A stretch of 64,000 nucleotides of DNA, taken from positions 1,408,501 to 1,472,500 of the forward strand of contig NZ_CP078138.1 in NCBI RefSeq assembly GCF_019212185.1, read 5' to 3'. Below are positions 17,979 to 26,919 of the stretch, one piece after another; position 1 is the first letter of the stretch, and every line of letters begins with the position of its first letter. This stretch comes from Pseudomonas fluorescens (GTDB lineage Bacteria > Pseudomonadota > Gammaproteobacteria > Pseudomonadales > Pseudomonadaceae). The notes below the pieces were generated by a model that ran no database searches, was not told where the DNA came from, and saw nothing but the letters and a program-made list of their open reading frames with translations. The translations under genes and the position numbers were made by a program.

Positions 17979-18549
17979 GGTGATGCTCCACCCAGTTCTT
18001 ACAGGTACTGAACAGCGCCTCACGCTGCTCATTGGGCAGGGCAAGCAACGTGGCGTCCGGTGCGTAGGCCAGCAGCGACAATTGCAGGCTGAAGTCGGCA
18101 GGCAACGGCTGTTTGCTGTGCTGCTGTAAAAAGGCCTGCCAGTCCTCCTTCCCCAAGGCCGCCGGCGACCCTGGTAGAAGCGAGCCTGCTCGCGATGAGG
18201 CTCTGACATTCGACATCGATGTTGGCTGACGAGACGCCTTCGCGAGTAGGCTCGCTCCAACAGAGGCCGTGGCTGGCATGGAGAGGGCCACGCGTTTCAG
18301 TAACTCCGGCAACTCGCGCAGCGCATTGAGGTCATTGCCGCGCTGCTGCAACTCCGCAAACCGCAGCAGAGCTTCACGCCGATACCGATCCCGGCGCCAT
18401 TGCCAATAACGCCGTACGCTCACCAACACCACAGCAAGCACCAATAAACCTAGAAGCGCCCACCAGCCCCAGGTCTGCGGCGCGTAACTGATCGGAGTCG
18501 GCAGTGCCATTTCCTTGAGTTGGTCGATGCTCGGAATGTTCGGATTCAT
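17965..18549 (-). CDS. DUF4381 membrane protein carrying an in-frame REP doublet
   Basis: 194 aa. A short N-terminal segment is followed by one membrane span (WWALLGLLVLAVVLVSVRRY) and a cytoplasmic helical domain of the DUF4381 type that always travels with DUF58/VWA/MoxR genes. Between the LKRVALSMP part and the ALGKEDWQAFL part the reading frame passes through about 30 residues (ASLLAKASRQPTSMSNVRAS and on) encoded by a Pseudomonas REP doublet at 18171-18262; the frame survives. The function of the family is unknown, presumably a scaffold of the complex. It starts four bases inside the DUF58 gene. Confidence 0.82.
   Translation of the reverse strand: MNPNIPSIDQLKEMALPTPISYAPQTWGWWALLGLLVLAVVLVSVRRYWQWRRDRYRREALLRFAELQQRGNDLNALRELPELLKRVALSMPATASVGASLLAKASRQPTSMSNVRASSRAGSLLPGSPAALGKEDWQAFLQQHSKQPLPADFSLQLSLLAYAPDATLLALPNEQREALFSTCKNWVEHHHVAA
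18171..18262. repeat. REP doublet (REPIN) inside a coding sequence
   Basis: Two inverted copies of the Pseudomonas REP core are seen. The first (about 18174-18200) contains GCGAGCCTGCTCGCGATGAG; the second (about 18236-18262) reads on the opposite strand as GGAGCGAGCCTACTCGCGAAG. They are separated by about 35 bases. Such doublets are normally extragenic and moved by a RAYT transposase; this one sits in the DUF4381 gene without breaking the frame. Confidence 0.88.
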
Positions 18550-19484
18550 CGACGACCTCCGGCGAGCTTGCCCAGTTCGGCGCGCAGTTGTTCCTGGGCG
18601 TCGCTGGCGGTGCTGAACATCATCAACGGCACCTGGCTGCGCCGCAGCAACGTGGCAACATCCTTGAGCCTGCCACTGAGAAAATCCCCCAGGGGCTGAT
18701 GCACCTGACGCTTCTCCACTGCCAGTTCCACCTGCAACTGGCCCTGGGTGATCAACACCCGGCCATTGGTTGGCAGGTTCAGCGCCAACGGGTCGTAGAC
18801 CTGCATGGCGATGACATCGTTGTGCGCCGACAGTTGCCGCATCAGTTGCAAGGTGCGTTCATCGGCCCCGGCAAAGTCGCTGACGATGCAAATCAGGTGA
18901 TCGTGGCCGGCGATGGCCATGCAATGCTGCAGTACCTTGTTGAGCTGGTCTTCGCCTTCGGCATCCGGGTTGGCTGCGTTCAGCGCCTGATTCTGGTCGG
19001 CGATGCGGCTGCACAGCGATTCGATGCGTTTGCGACTGCGCAGGGGGGCGATACTGTCGATGCGCTGATCGTTGAACACCATTCCGCCGACCCGGTCACC
19101 GGCGTTGAACACCATCCACGCGGCCAGCGCACCGAGTTCGGCGGCGATGGCGGATTTGAAGCTGCGTTGCGAGCCGAAGAACATCGACATGCGTTGGTCA
19201 ACAAGGATCAGCGCCGGGCGGTCGCGCTCCTCGGTAAACGTACGCACCACCGGTTTACCGGTGCGCAGGGAAGCGCGCCAGTCGAGGTGACGCAAGTCGT
19301 CGCCGGGTTGATAGCGGCGCAACTCGTCAAAGTTCAAACCACGCCCGCGCAGGCGCGAGGCATGGTTGCCGGCCAAAATGCTACCTTGGGGTTGGCGTGC
19401 GCTGAAACTCAGGTCACGGGCCTTGAACTCCAGGGCCATCAATTGCTGAAGCGAGACGTAGACCAATCCGTCGGCGTTCATCAT
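18546..19484 (-). CDS. DUF58 protein of the MoxR operon
   Basis: 312 aa, no membrane segment. The family's core YQPGDDLRHLDWRASLRTGK is at about residues 58-77, followed by a degenerate VWA-like fold (LILVDQRMSMFF replaces the MIDAS strand; VSDFAG later). DUF58 proteins accompany MoxR ATPases and probably act as adaptor or substrate-binding partners. The gene starts five bases after the moxR stop and overlaps the DUF4381 gene by four bases, so it is coupled to both neighbours. Confidence 0.9.
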   Translation of the reverse strand: MMNADGLVYVSLQQLMALEFKARDLSFSARQPQGSILAGNHASRLRGRGLNFDELRRYQPGDDLRHLDWRASLRTGKPVVRTFTEERDRPALILVDQRMSMFFGSQRSFKSAIAAELGALAAWMVFNAGDRVGGMVFNDQRIDSIAPLRSRKRIESLCSRIADQNQALNAANPDAEGEDQLNKVLQHCMAIAGHDHLICIVSDFAGADERTLQLMRQLSAHNDVIAMQVYDPLALNLPTNGRVLITQGQLQVELAVEKRQVHQPLGDFLSGRLKDVATLLRRSQVPLMMFSTASDAQEQLRAELGKLAGGRR

Positions 19485-19489
19485 TCACC

Positions 19490-20470
19490 TCAGGCAGGAA
19501 TGGCCACTTTGTCGAGCAGGCGGTCGAGCACCTGTTCGGCCGTCACGCCATCTGCCACCGCGTCGTAGCTCAATTGCAGACGATGGCGCAGCACCGGGTG
19601 CACTACGGCGCGAACGTTGTCCGGGGAAACGAAGTCTTGGCCCTGCAGCCAGGCGTCGGCCCGGGCGCAACGGTCGAGGCCGATGCCGCCACGTGGGCTG
19701 GCGCCAATATTGATCCAACGGCCGAGGTCGGCGTCGTAATCGGCGGGGTGGCGGGTGGCGTTGATCAGGTCGATCAGGTAGCGGTCGATGGCCGGTGAGA
19801 CGTGCACCGCACTGACCTCCCGGCGCGCAGCAAAAATCACGTCCTGGGAAAGTTCGAAGCCATTGGCAGCGGCAGTTTTTGCGCCGAGGGCCTGTTCTTC
19901 TTCACGCAGCAGGCGCAACACCTGGCTTTCGTTATCCGCACTCGGGTAATCCAGCAGCAACTTCATCAAAAAGCGATCCATCTGCGCTTCCGGCAACGGG
20001 TAGGTACCTTCCTGTTCGATGGGGTTTTGGGTTGCCACTACGATGAACAACTCCGGCAGCGCGTGACTGTTGCCGGCCACAGTGATTTGCCGTTCTTCCA
20101 TGGCTTCCAGCAATGCCGCCTGCACTTTGGCCGGGGCCCGGTTGATTTCGTCGGCCAGGATCAGGTTTCCGAACAACGGCCCTGGCTGGAAGCGGATCTC
20201 GTTTTTACCCTCGACCTGGTGCAGCACTTCTGCGCCGGTGATGTCTGAGGGCAGCAGGTCGGGCGTGAATTGGATGCGGCTCATCTTCGCGTCCAAGTGT
20301 TTGGCCAATGCCTTGACTGTGCGTGTCTTGGCCAATCCGGGCAAACTCTCCAGCAGCAAATGTCCGTTGGCTAGTAGACCCACGAGGATCTGCCGGATGA
20401 CCTTATCTTGACCCAACACCGCTTCGGCGATGCTGGCTTGCAGGGCGTTTATGTCGTCGAGCGCTGTCAT
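19490..20470 (-). CDS. moxR: MoxR-family AAA+ ATPase
   Basis: 326 aa, first gene of the operon. AAA+ features: Walker A variant LPGLAKTRT (about residue 40), Walker B LILADEINRAP (about 103), sensor 1 VATQNPIEQEG (about 146) and the lid domain that ends with the VVHPVLRHRLQLSYDA segment typical of MoxR proteins. These ATPases act as chaperones that insert cofactors or assemble complexes with VWA partners, here the two Bat-like VWA proteins. The ATG at 20470 is preceded by AAGGAA. The promoter must lie in the 70 bases upstream or beyond the neighbouring minus-strand gene. Confidence 0.92.
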   Translation of the reverse strand: MTALDDINALQASIAEAVLGQDKVIRQILVGLLANGHLLLESLPGLAKTRTVKALAKHLDAKMSRIQFTPDLLPSDITGAEVLHQVEGKNEIRFQPGPLFGNLILADEINRAPAKVQAALLEAMEERQITVAGNSHALPELFIVVATQNPIEQEGTYPLPEAQMDRFLMKLLLDYPSADNESQVLRLLREEEQALGAKTAAANGFELSQDVIFAARREVSAVHVSPAIDRYLIDLINATRHPADYDADLGRWINIGASPRGGIGLDRCARADAWLQGQDFVSPDNVRAVVHPVLRHRLQLSYDAVADGVTAEQVLDRLLDKVAIPA

Positions 20471-20540
20471 GCGGTTTTCCTTTTTTAAGCATGAAAGTCA
20501 GAGTCAATGAGATAAAACAGTAGACGAAACGCTGGAACGC

Positions 20541-21479
20541 TCAAATATTTTGCTTGAAATGGACGCCTTCAGCTTTTTTTCCATCCCGTGTGGACGCATC
20601 CCTGAAAACCTCGTCAATAATTGAGCGTTCAAATCCTTTTACATCTTGAGAACCTCTTCGGAAAAGCGTCGCTCCCACCCCATTGGGCCAATATATTCCT
20701 ACAATGCCCCCATAAATGTTTCGAGAATCAACCACGCATCGTAATTTGCGGGAAAATAATCTGCTTGGCTCAATAACGATGTGAGCCAAACCACACAGGC
20801 TTCTAGCTAACCTGTCAGGAATTACGGCGTATTTGTCTTTTTCGCTAGCGCTAATGTAAATGATAGGCAATGAGCAGCTGAGCTTTTGATCAAATATAGA
20901 ATGCGCAATTTTTCTATCGGCTTCAGTGTCTTTTAATGTTATTGGTGCGATCTCAATAGGGAGTTCACCGTCCAGCCCACCGCCGAATTGGCTGACTAAT
21001 CTAATGGTTAAACTCGAATTGTTGAGTCGTGGAAGCTGGGTAGGGAGTTCCTTAACGGCTTCAAGTGAGCAAAATTTTATCCAGAGTTGACTTTTATCTA
21101 CTCTTGTTTCGATTCGAATGGTCAGGTTATACGTTGGCGACATTTTATGATATGTCAATGAGCTTGATGAGGTGTTTTCTACTTGTGGCTTGGAGAAAAT
21201 AATATGCTCTTGAAGGTTTGAAAGCTCAAAGTTATTGTCAGGATTAACTCGATTGATATCATCAGGTTTGAAGTTGGTGTGGGGTAGGCATAATATCCAG
21301 CTCATGCATTCTTGGATGACATTTTCGATGCGTGGCATTTTGCTGAGTGGGAAGTTATAAGTAGCGCACAAGTTTTTGTCCTCCAAAGAAAATAAATGTA
21401 TTTTTCTGGTGTTCGTATTAATAAATTGAAGTTTGGTTGTGGGTATTAAATCATGTGTGTGACTCGTCGCAATTGTCAT
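20541..21479 (-). CDS. Hypothetical protein, AT-rich, possibly acquired
   Basis: 312 aa, no signal peptide or membrane segment. I do not recognise the family. Codon use is visibly AT-rich compared with the MoxR operon beside it, which suggests transfer. The C-terminal third is the most ordered part: a beta-strand-like LPIIYISA, then VIPDRLARSLCGLAHIVIEP, then DSRNIYGGIVGIYWPNG, a pattern that looks like a compact conserved domain rather than noncoding drift. The end (KKAEGVHFKQNI) is polar. No neighbour hints at a role. A defence or accessory role is only a guess. Confidence 0.6.
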   Translation of the reverse strand: MTIATSHTHDLIPTTKLQFINTNTRKIHLFSLEDKNLCATYNFPLSKMPRIENVIQECMSWILCLPHTNFKPDDINRVNPDNNFELSNLQEHIIFSKPQVENTSSSSLTYHKMSPTYNLTIRIETRVDKSQLWIKFCSLEAVKELPTQLPRLNNSSLTIRLVSQFGGGLDGELPIEIAPITLKDTEADRKIAHSIFDQKLSCSLPIIYISASEKDKYAVIPDRLARSLCGLAHIVIEPSRLFSRKLRCVVDSRNIYGGIVGIYWPNGVGATLFRRGSQDVKGFERSIIDEVFRDASTRDGKKAEGVHFKQNI

Positions 21480-21739
21480 CTTTGTTGTGATCAGAGTAGC
21501 AGCGAATTCTGAAGTTGCAATTGATTCGTCGCCTAGGGGGTTGCGAACGCAGTCTTTGCGAGCATTCGACCGCGAATGACTTAACGAAAGATAAAAGAAA
21601 GTTGGTGGTTTGGATAGAGCATGGTTTGGCGATGGAGCTTCGATTGATGCAAGTAAGCATCCAAGGCGCTACCAAGCGAGGAGGTGTTTTTTGTACTTTC
21701 CGTAGTTAAGATATATGTAAAATTTTGCGAGGGGGTAGT

Positions 21740-22090
21740 ATGAGGTCTGTCATAGGGATGTTAGCGTTGGCGTCATTGACAGGATGCACAACTCCTACCA
21801 TGAATGAAATGCGCCAGGAAGAACCTCGACAGGTTTTGCATTCAAAAAAAACAGACAAAGTCATCGCTGATTGCGTGCAGCATGCATGGCAGGATATGCC
21901 CGTTTTTGAAGGGGAATCCGGGGCCACTCAGGAACCTGGCAGCAACGGAGGCTACACGGTGGCGACCGTCGGCGAGGCATATTTTGTCGATATTCAAGCA
22001 GATACGGAAGGCTCGGTAGTTAAGTATTACGCAATGACTTATCGCTGGATATCAAGAAAGCACTTGGCGGCGCTGCAAGGTTGTTTGTGA
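21740..22090 (+). CDS. Small lipoprotein of unknown function
   Basis: 116 aa from the ATG at 21740, which follows a strong GAGGGGG site; an in-frame TTG at 21725 lies upstream of that site. Lipobox LTGC (Cys at about residue 16) marks an envelope lipoprotein. The mature part has a Cys pair (DCVQHAW and ALQGCL at the end) that could form a disulfide, and a beta-rich centre (GYTVATVGEAYFVDIQ). No family recognised with certainty. It stands alone between oppositely oriented genes. Confidence 0.75.
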   Translation: MRSVIGMLALASLTGCTTPTMNEMRQEEPRQVLHSKKTDKVIADCVQHAWQDMPVFEGESGATQEPGSNGGYTVATVGEAYFVDIQADTEGSVVKYYAMTYRWISRKHLAALQGCL

Positions 22091-22189
22091 TTCCATCTAA
22101 CATAAAGTATCTCTTGGAAATATTTTCTCCCCTTGCAGACGGGTGGCCCCGACAGTAATGCGTGCGGTGCTGAGACAGTGGGTTTTCGC

Positions 22190-22218
22190 GCAAAAAAAAA
22201 CCGCGAGAAACTGCGGGC
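22190..22218 (-). terminator. Probable terminator after the FadL-type gene
   Basis: On the minus strand a short GC stem (CCGC / GCGG, 22201-22216) is followed by nine T (22192-22200). It lies about 40 bases behind the FadL-type gene. The stem is short, so confidence is moderate. Confidence 0.5.
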
Positions 22219-22255
22219 GGGAAATCCCAAAGGAGCTTGATTCACGGTGTATATA

Positions 22256-23548
22256 TCAAAAACGCCAAGTCGCTCCGCCACCAACGATGTGCAGGGCCGA
22301 ATTACGATAGGTGCCTGAAAGGGTATTACCCGAACGTGACTTGGTTTGTTCGACGTCCATGTCACCCAGCCAGACCAAGGTGTAGGCCGCATGCAGGTCG
22401 AGCCCTTCGTCAAGCTTGTAATTGATCCCGGTGGCTAGGCGCCAGGCTTCGCCCATGGGATTATCGACGGTGCGATCCTTATCATCTACCGCCGAGCTGT
22501 CGTAGCCAAGTCCCATGCTCCAGCGCACCCTTGAGTTGGCCTGGTACTGAGCTCCGAGAGAGACATGCCAGGTGTCTTTGTATTGGCGGTCGGCGGTACG
22601 ATTGACATCGGTGGCATTGGCGTCGACCTCTACACCAATGTCGCCAAACTCGCTCCAGTCCTGCCAGCCGAGACTGCCCAGCAACTTCCATTGCGGGCCG
22701 AGATCGTGCGCGATGCTGAACAGCACAGTCTGAGGCACCGACATATCCAGCTCAATAGAGTCGATATCCAGACGACGTAACGCGGCGTTGATGATTGGAT
22801 TGTCGACCTTGCGCACGCTCGGGCTGTCCTTGAACTCCAAATCAATCTTGCTGGTATAGGCGAGGCCAATCTGGGTGCGATCATTCATTCGATAGAGCAA
22901 ACCGAGGTTGACCCCAGCCCCGACATCAGTGTCCTTGTATTCAAGCTGGCCGTCGGGGCTGTCCCGTAACCCAAGCAGGTTGTTGTTGATGGCCGTCTCG
23001 TTTCGGTAGTAGCCATACATGATGCGTGGGCCAATGCCGATGGAAAGATCGTCTGTGAGTTTGTGCGCCAGCGTGGGCTGGAGAGACACACCGATGATCG
23101 CCGCCTCCTGATTGAAGTAGCGTCCGGCCCAGTCATCGTCATAATCCAGGGCCAAGCCAAAATTGCCATACATACCGAACCCGATGGCCGAGCGTTCATC
23201 GATCTGGTGGCTGACAAAAAAACTGGCTCCCGGAAGGTATTGCAAGGAGTTGCCGCCTTCGTTGCCGTCGAACTGATTGTGGTTGTCGCGAGAGAAGCTT
23301 AGATCGCCCAGAATGACTTGAGCATTGGCGCTGATCTGGGTGCCCGCCAATTCGGTAATGCCAGCCGGATTGCTCATCAGTACGCTAGGGTCGGTCGCAA
23401 GAGCAGCGGCCCCTGCATTGGCCAAGCCATTACCTTCCTGCCCTGTTTCATAAATCAAGATGCCACCGGCCCAGGCATTGCTGGCGAGTAGGCTCAAACC
23501 AAGAGCCAACGATATGGGTAACCGGAGAGATTGGTAACTTCTGTACAT
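22256..23548 (-). CDS. OmpP1/FadL-family outer membrane transporter
   Basis: 430 aa from the ATG at 23548 (GAGGA upstream). A signal peptide (to about SNAWAGG) is followed by the family's N-terminal hatch start GILIYETGQEGNGLANAGAAA with the AA-TDPS-NPAG pattern, then a 14-strand beta barrel ending in an aromatic residue (GGATWRF), as outer membrane proteins do. FadL proteins take up long-chain fatty acids or other hydrophobic compounds by lateral diffusion. No fatty acid gene is adjacent, so its substrate is open. Confidence 0.9.
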   Translation of the reverse strand: MYRSYQSLRLPISLALGLSLLASNAWAGGILIYETGQEGNGLANAGAAALATDPSVLMSNPAGITELAGTQISANAQVILGDLSFSRDNHNQFDGNEGGNSLQYLPGASFFVSHQIDERSAIGFGMYGNFGLALDYDDDWAGRYFNQEAAIIGVSLQPTLAHKLTDDLSIGIGPRIMYGYYRNETAINNNLLGLRDSPDGQLEYKDTDVGAGVNLGLLYRMNDRTQIGLAYTSKIDLEFKDSPSVRKVDNPIINAALRRLDIDSIELDMSVPQTVLFSIAHDLGPQWKLLGSLGWQDWSEFGDIGVEVDANATDVNRTADRQYKDTWHVSLGAQYQANSRVRWSMGLGYDSSAVDDKDRTVDNPMGEAWRLATGINYKLDEGLDLHAAYTLVWLGDMDVEQTKSRSGNTLSGTYRNSALHIVGGGATWRF

Positions 23549-23705
23549 CACGCGTCCTCTGCGAGGCCCTCAGGCACGAAGGAAGGTCTGCCAAACTCTT
23601 TCGTGCTGATAGGAAAACGACCATCAAGACTGCGCTTACCTCTCAGACTGCATCACGCATTGCAGTGAGTCACGGCAAGGCAATTCTGTTGGCCGTATTT
23701 AGGTA

Positions 23706-24371
23706 CTACTTGGTTTTAAGCTGTTTGTAGGATTTGACGATGTCTTGTGCCCAGATATCGAGCACTCCCCTGAAGTCTTTGGCTTGCACGACTTCTGAGG
23801 AATTTGCGAGTTCAGACCCTGCGCCTTTACGAACCAATTGGGCCACCACCTTATTGTCGCCACCATCGATAAATGCCGCTTCAGTGGCGAGAGTGGTGTC
23901 CTGGTCGCGAATGCCGGTCGCCGCACTGACACCGGCGGCGACCAAGGCAATCGGGATTATCTCGTAAGGTTGCAGTCCCTTGGTCTTGGCACTGACGGCC
24001 GTAATGGCCGGACGCACAACCAACACGCCTGGGCCAGGGCCAGTAGCCAATGGAAGCTCTCTGGCAAAGGCATTTTTCAACGCTTGGTCATAAAACTGAG
24101 TAATACCATTGAGTGCACTTTGCGGAATTTTTTTGGTCGGTTGCGGTGGTGGATACATCTGGCTATGTTCGACGAATACGCTGGTGTAGCTGTTCGCGTC
24201 AACGTTCGGGTCGATCCAGCGCATGACGGGTTCACCCGACGGCGATTTTTCCTCTTTTAGCGCGCTGTAATCTTTGAGAAAACCCGAGTATTGCTCAGGA
24301 TCAACGTAGGGGCTGGCGCATCCGGCAAGCGCCAAGGTCAAAACGCATGCGGCGAGCGGTCTGATATGCAT
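23706..24371 (-). CDS. DUF3313-type lipoprotein
   Basis: 221 aa from the ATG at 24371 (TGGAG eight bases upstream); a longer frame to 24446 has no such site. Lipobox LAGC with Cys at about residue 18. The body resembles DUF3313 lipoproteins: GFLKDYS-L near the start, an RWIDP-like segment, a basal FVEHSQMYPPPQPT strand, and the YEIIPIALVAAG-SAATGIRD hydrophobic hairpin. The role in the envelope is unknown. Transcribed alone. Confidence 0.82.
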   Translation of the reverse strand: MHIRPLAACVLTLALAGCASPYVDPEQYSGFLKDYSALKEEKSPSGEPVMRWIDPNVDANSYTSVFVEHSQMYPPPQPTKKIPQSALNGITQFYDQALKNAFARELPLATGPGPGVLVVRPAITAVSAKTKGLQPYEIIPIALVAAGVSAATGIRDQDTTLATEAAFIDGGDNKVVAQLVRKGAGSELANSSEVVQAKDFRGVLDIWAQDIVKSYKQLKTK

Positions 24372-24808
24372 AAAAACTCCAGAGTAATCTATTGAAATCG
24401 AAAGTAGCGTCCACAGTAGCCACGCTGACGGCAGCGCTTTCAGCACTGCTGTCTGTTGAGGTGATTTTTCAAGGCGCGTATTTCCTTTACTTCCTGGCTA
24501 TGCGCTTGAACGGGCTAAAAACCGGGGTGAGCTCCTTAGACGGCATCTCGTGTTTCCTCTTCCATTTCCTTGTCGTACCTCTGCGCCATACCAGGGGGAG
24601 CGGCGAGCTAATTTAAAAGTAGTAGGAACTGAAAAAATTTCGAGTAAATACAGGCAGTTTTAATGGAATCTGTGAGAAGAGGGTAAGAAAAGGCCCTGGC
24701 GATCTCTGTAAAAATTAGAAACATTTTTTAATGCCTCTGGTTCTGAATTAAACCAGCCGATATCGAACGTACGTTCAGTTAAGGCTTCATGGGTAGGACG
24801 TGTAAACG
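24372..24808. other. Intergenic interval, nothing assigned
   Basis: About 440 bases between the DUF3313-type lipoprotein gene and the 3' end of the outer membrane protein gene. A 74-codon plus-strand frame starting with TTG at 24392 has a hydrophobic start but no ribosome binding site and overlaps the lipoprotein promoter. I see no feature I can support. Confidence 0.35.
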
Positions 24809-25672
24809 TCAAGGGGCTCGCTTACGGAGCCAATCCGCGAAAACGTTTTTAACCACAGGAGTGACATTGAAGCCAAGCATCCATCGAGGGCCGAATGCGT
24901 CGGAACGCTCTGTGTAGTAATTGACTTCGACACCAAAACGCCAAGGTGTGTCGCCAATAATTATTGTTTTGGCAGCTGTGAGGTTGATGGGAATCGTCCA
25001 TTGATCGGTTTCCCAGTCGTAGGTCATGGTCGGATTTGTGCCATAGATCCAAGCATTGCCGGGAAGAACGAGGGCCAAAGGTTCTATGGAGGTTCGATTG
25101 ACGGGGGTCTCGCCCCAACCAGCAACGTCCCATTGGTGAGAGGGGAATATACCCACGATGTACGTTTGAGTCTTTTTGGCAACAAAGAGCTCTGGGCCGA
25201 GGCTAACTTGGCCGTTGCCTAGCTCGCTTTTGGTGGCGGTAGGCAAAGAGCCGGTGATACCGACTGACCAAATATTGCCTGACGCGGAGCCGTGCCCAAA
25301 AGAGAGATCGAATCCCATATCCCCCAAGCCCGCTTCGTCTTGAAAGCTTCCTGTTTGACTGTTGTGGACGGGCCCCTCGTAAATAATCGGAATCGCGGGA
25401 CGAGCGAAAATCATATATCCATCGTCGAGGCTAATCGGAAATGAGGGCTGAAAGAGGGTTCCGAAACCATGTTTATCGGCGCCGGGAAGCTTGCCATCAA
25501 ACCAGTACATTTCATTCTTAAATGTCAGTTTGGCGAGATCGGTGTTGGGGTTCGCGAGTTTTTGCGCCACCGCATTAGCGGAGTCATTTTCTTGCTCCTG
25601 CGCAATGGCTCCCTGAGTGTTGACCAAGGAGATTAGGCATAAGAAGGTAGGGATAGGAAAAGGGATGCGCAT
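24809..25672 (-). CDS. Outer membrane beta-barrel protein (phenol MetA-degradation / transporter family)
   Basis: 287 aa with a signal peptide ending near AIAQEQEN. It has the pattern of the 'MetA-pathway of phenol degradation / neuromedin U' beta-barrel family: FQPSFPISL, GLGDMGFDLSF, a long run of amphipathic strands and a closing GFNVTPVVKNVF. GGAG precedes the ATG. Members are putative outer membrane channels; the substrate is unknown. The small membrane protein gene lies 69 bases upstream on the same strand, so the pair may be one unit. Confidence 0.75.
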   Translation of the reverse strand: MRIPFPIPTFLCLISLVNTQGAIAQEQENDSANAVAQKLANPNTDLAKLTFKNEMYWFDGKLPGADKHGFGTLFQPSFPISLDDGYMIFARPAIPIIYEGPVHNSQTGSFQDEAGLGDMGFDLSFGHGSASGNIWSVGITGSLPTATKSELGNGQVSLGPELFVAKKTQTYIVGIFPSHQWDVAGWGETPVNRTSIEPLALVLPGNAWIYGTNPTMTYDWETDQWTIPINLTAAKTIIIGDTPWRFGVEVNYYTERSDAFGPRWMLGFNVTPVVKNVFADWLRKRAP

Positions 25673-25741
25673 GGTTAATCTCCATTGTCAACTTGACGTT
25701 AGGCGCAGCCGAGCTTGCCAACCCATCTATGACTCAGCGTC

Positions 25742-26287
25742 TCACTTTGTATGGTTTTCGGATGGCCTTTGATTTTCGGTGCCTACCGATGGGAGCGGCC
25801 CTATGAACATTTTTTTCAGACGATCATGTCCGATGGCACGCGCAAGCTCCGAGATAACGCAGTACATGAATATCAACGTAACGAGCAGAAGCTGTACCGC
25901 CCAAAATTGGGGCCAATTCATAGCGTTCCAAAGCGTGGAGTTCGCATCCATGATGCTCGGAGCTTCTTTCCAGAACTCATATAGCCGTTCCAGATAATGA
26001 ACAACAAGCGCGACCAAGGTATACATAAGCGTCTTCCAGGTGACATTCCAAATCAGTGGCTTTTCCGGAAAGCGGTTAATAAAGGGCAACATATCTGTAA
26101 CTAATACTGACTTGCCAAGTATTAGAGAAGCAATCAGAACCGACGCTGAAACCGGAAGCGAAACGCCCGTTCCTTTAATCATGAGCGAACGGATGGCCGC
26201 TACTATGTGCAGAATGACGAAAAAGAATAGCGTAGGTGGAATTGCCTTGATGACTTCATGCTTTATGGTGAGCAGCACTGCTTTCAT
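25742..26287 (-). CDS. Hypothetical membrane protein, four segments
   Basis: 181 aa with four hydrophobic segments (about 18-35, 45-66, 85-100, 128-148) and a polar C terminus. AGGGGA precedes the ATG at 26287. The two N-terminal helices separated by a charged loop and the ARAIGHDRLKKMFIG stretch after the last helix are the only landmarks. No family recognised. It precedes the beta-barrel protein gene in the same direction, which suggests a joint envelope role. Confidence 0.65.
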   Translation of the reverse strand: MKAVLLTIKHEVIKAIPPTLFFFVILHIVAAIRSLMIKGTGVSLPVSASVLIASLILGKSVLVTDMLPFINRFPEKPLIWNVTWKTLMYTLVALVVHYLERLYEFWKEAPSIMDANSTLWNAMNWPQFWAVQLLLVTLIFMYCVISELARAIGHDRLKKMFIGPLPSVGTENQRPSENHTK

Positions 26288-26507
26288 ATTGTTCCCCTAG
26301 AAAAAGCTTGTGACCATAGATCGTTCTAGCTTAGTACAAAATTTGGATTCCCCTTCCGTGTGTCGAGTGAGTACCTCCAGACCAGGAACCGCTTGTCGTT
26401 GGAAGCGTGTCGTGATGCATTGGAGGAGGGGCGGGTCGAATCGCTGTAGCCTTCCAGCGGAAAAAACTGTATAGGTGGCAAAAAATAGTGAAGAAAGGAG
26501 GCTGCCG

Positions 26508-26741
26508 ATGAACTGTTTGATATGCGCTGGTACAGCAGAGCGTATTAATTGCAAAGGGGCTTGGGAAGAAAGAGATTGCCCAAGTTGCGGACGGTATCGC
26601 GTGGCGGATGCGTTGGTTCTAACGCTAATGGAGCAAGGGCAAATTTTCGATGTGGGAAAAACCAGGGAGTGGCTTGCGAATAGGCGCCGAATCGAATGTG
26701 TGCCTTGTATTGAGGTCGAGGAAGCATTATTAATTCTGTGA
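26508..26741 (+). CDS. Small zinc-ribbon-like protein
   Basis: 77 aa from the ATG at 26508, which has a perfect AGGAGG seven bases upstream; the 11 codons before it lack one. Two CXXC pairs (CLIC near the start, CPSC about 25 residues later) form a probable zinc ribbon, and a third Cys pair (CVPC) lies near the end. No enzyme domain. Function unknown; such proteins often bind nucleic acid or act as regulators. Confidence 0.65.
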   Translation: MNCLICAGTAERINCKGAWEERDCPSCGRYRVADALVLTLMEQGQIFDVGKTREWLANRRRIECVPCIEVEEALLIL

Positions 26742-26919
26742 CGGATGATGTAAGGGACTTATGGTTTTACCATTAGCCGTCAATGCGAAATGGCGCAGAG
26801 GTTCTTGTTCAGTTTCGTTTGAGCGCTATGGATTGCGGTTGGGCGGGTAGATGACTATGAACCTTATAGGGTCAATCCACTTGGGGCGATGCCGTCTGTC
26901 GCCTTCACTCAGGCGTTTG

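Noticed and set aside
17979..18260. N-terminal extension of the BatA-like frame
   Set aside because: It reads the DUF4381 gene out of frame and is Arg/Cys-rich; the MWQLDYPW start gives a normal BatA membrane anchor.
24392..24616. 74-codon plus-strand frame with a hydrophobic start
   Set aside because: Begins with TTG without a ribosome binding site and overlaps the promoter of the lipoprotein gene on the other strand.
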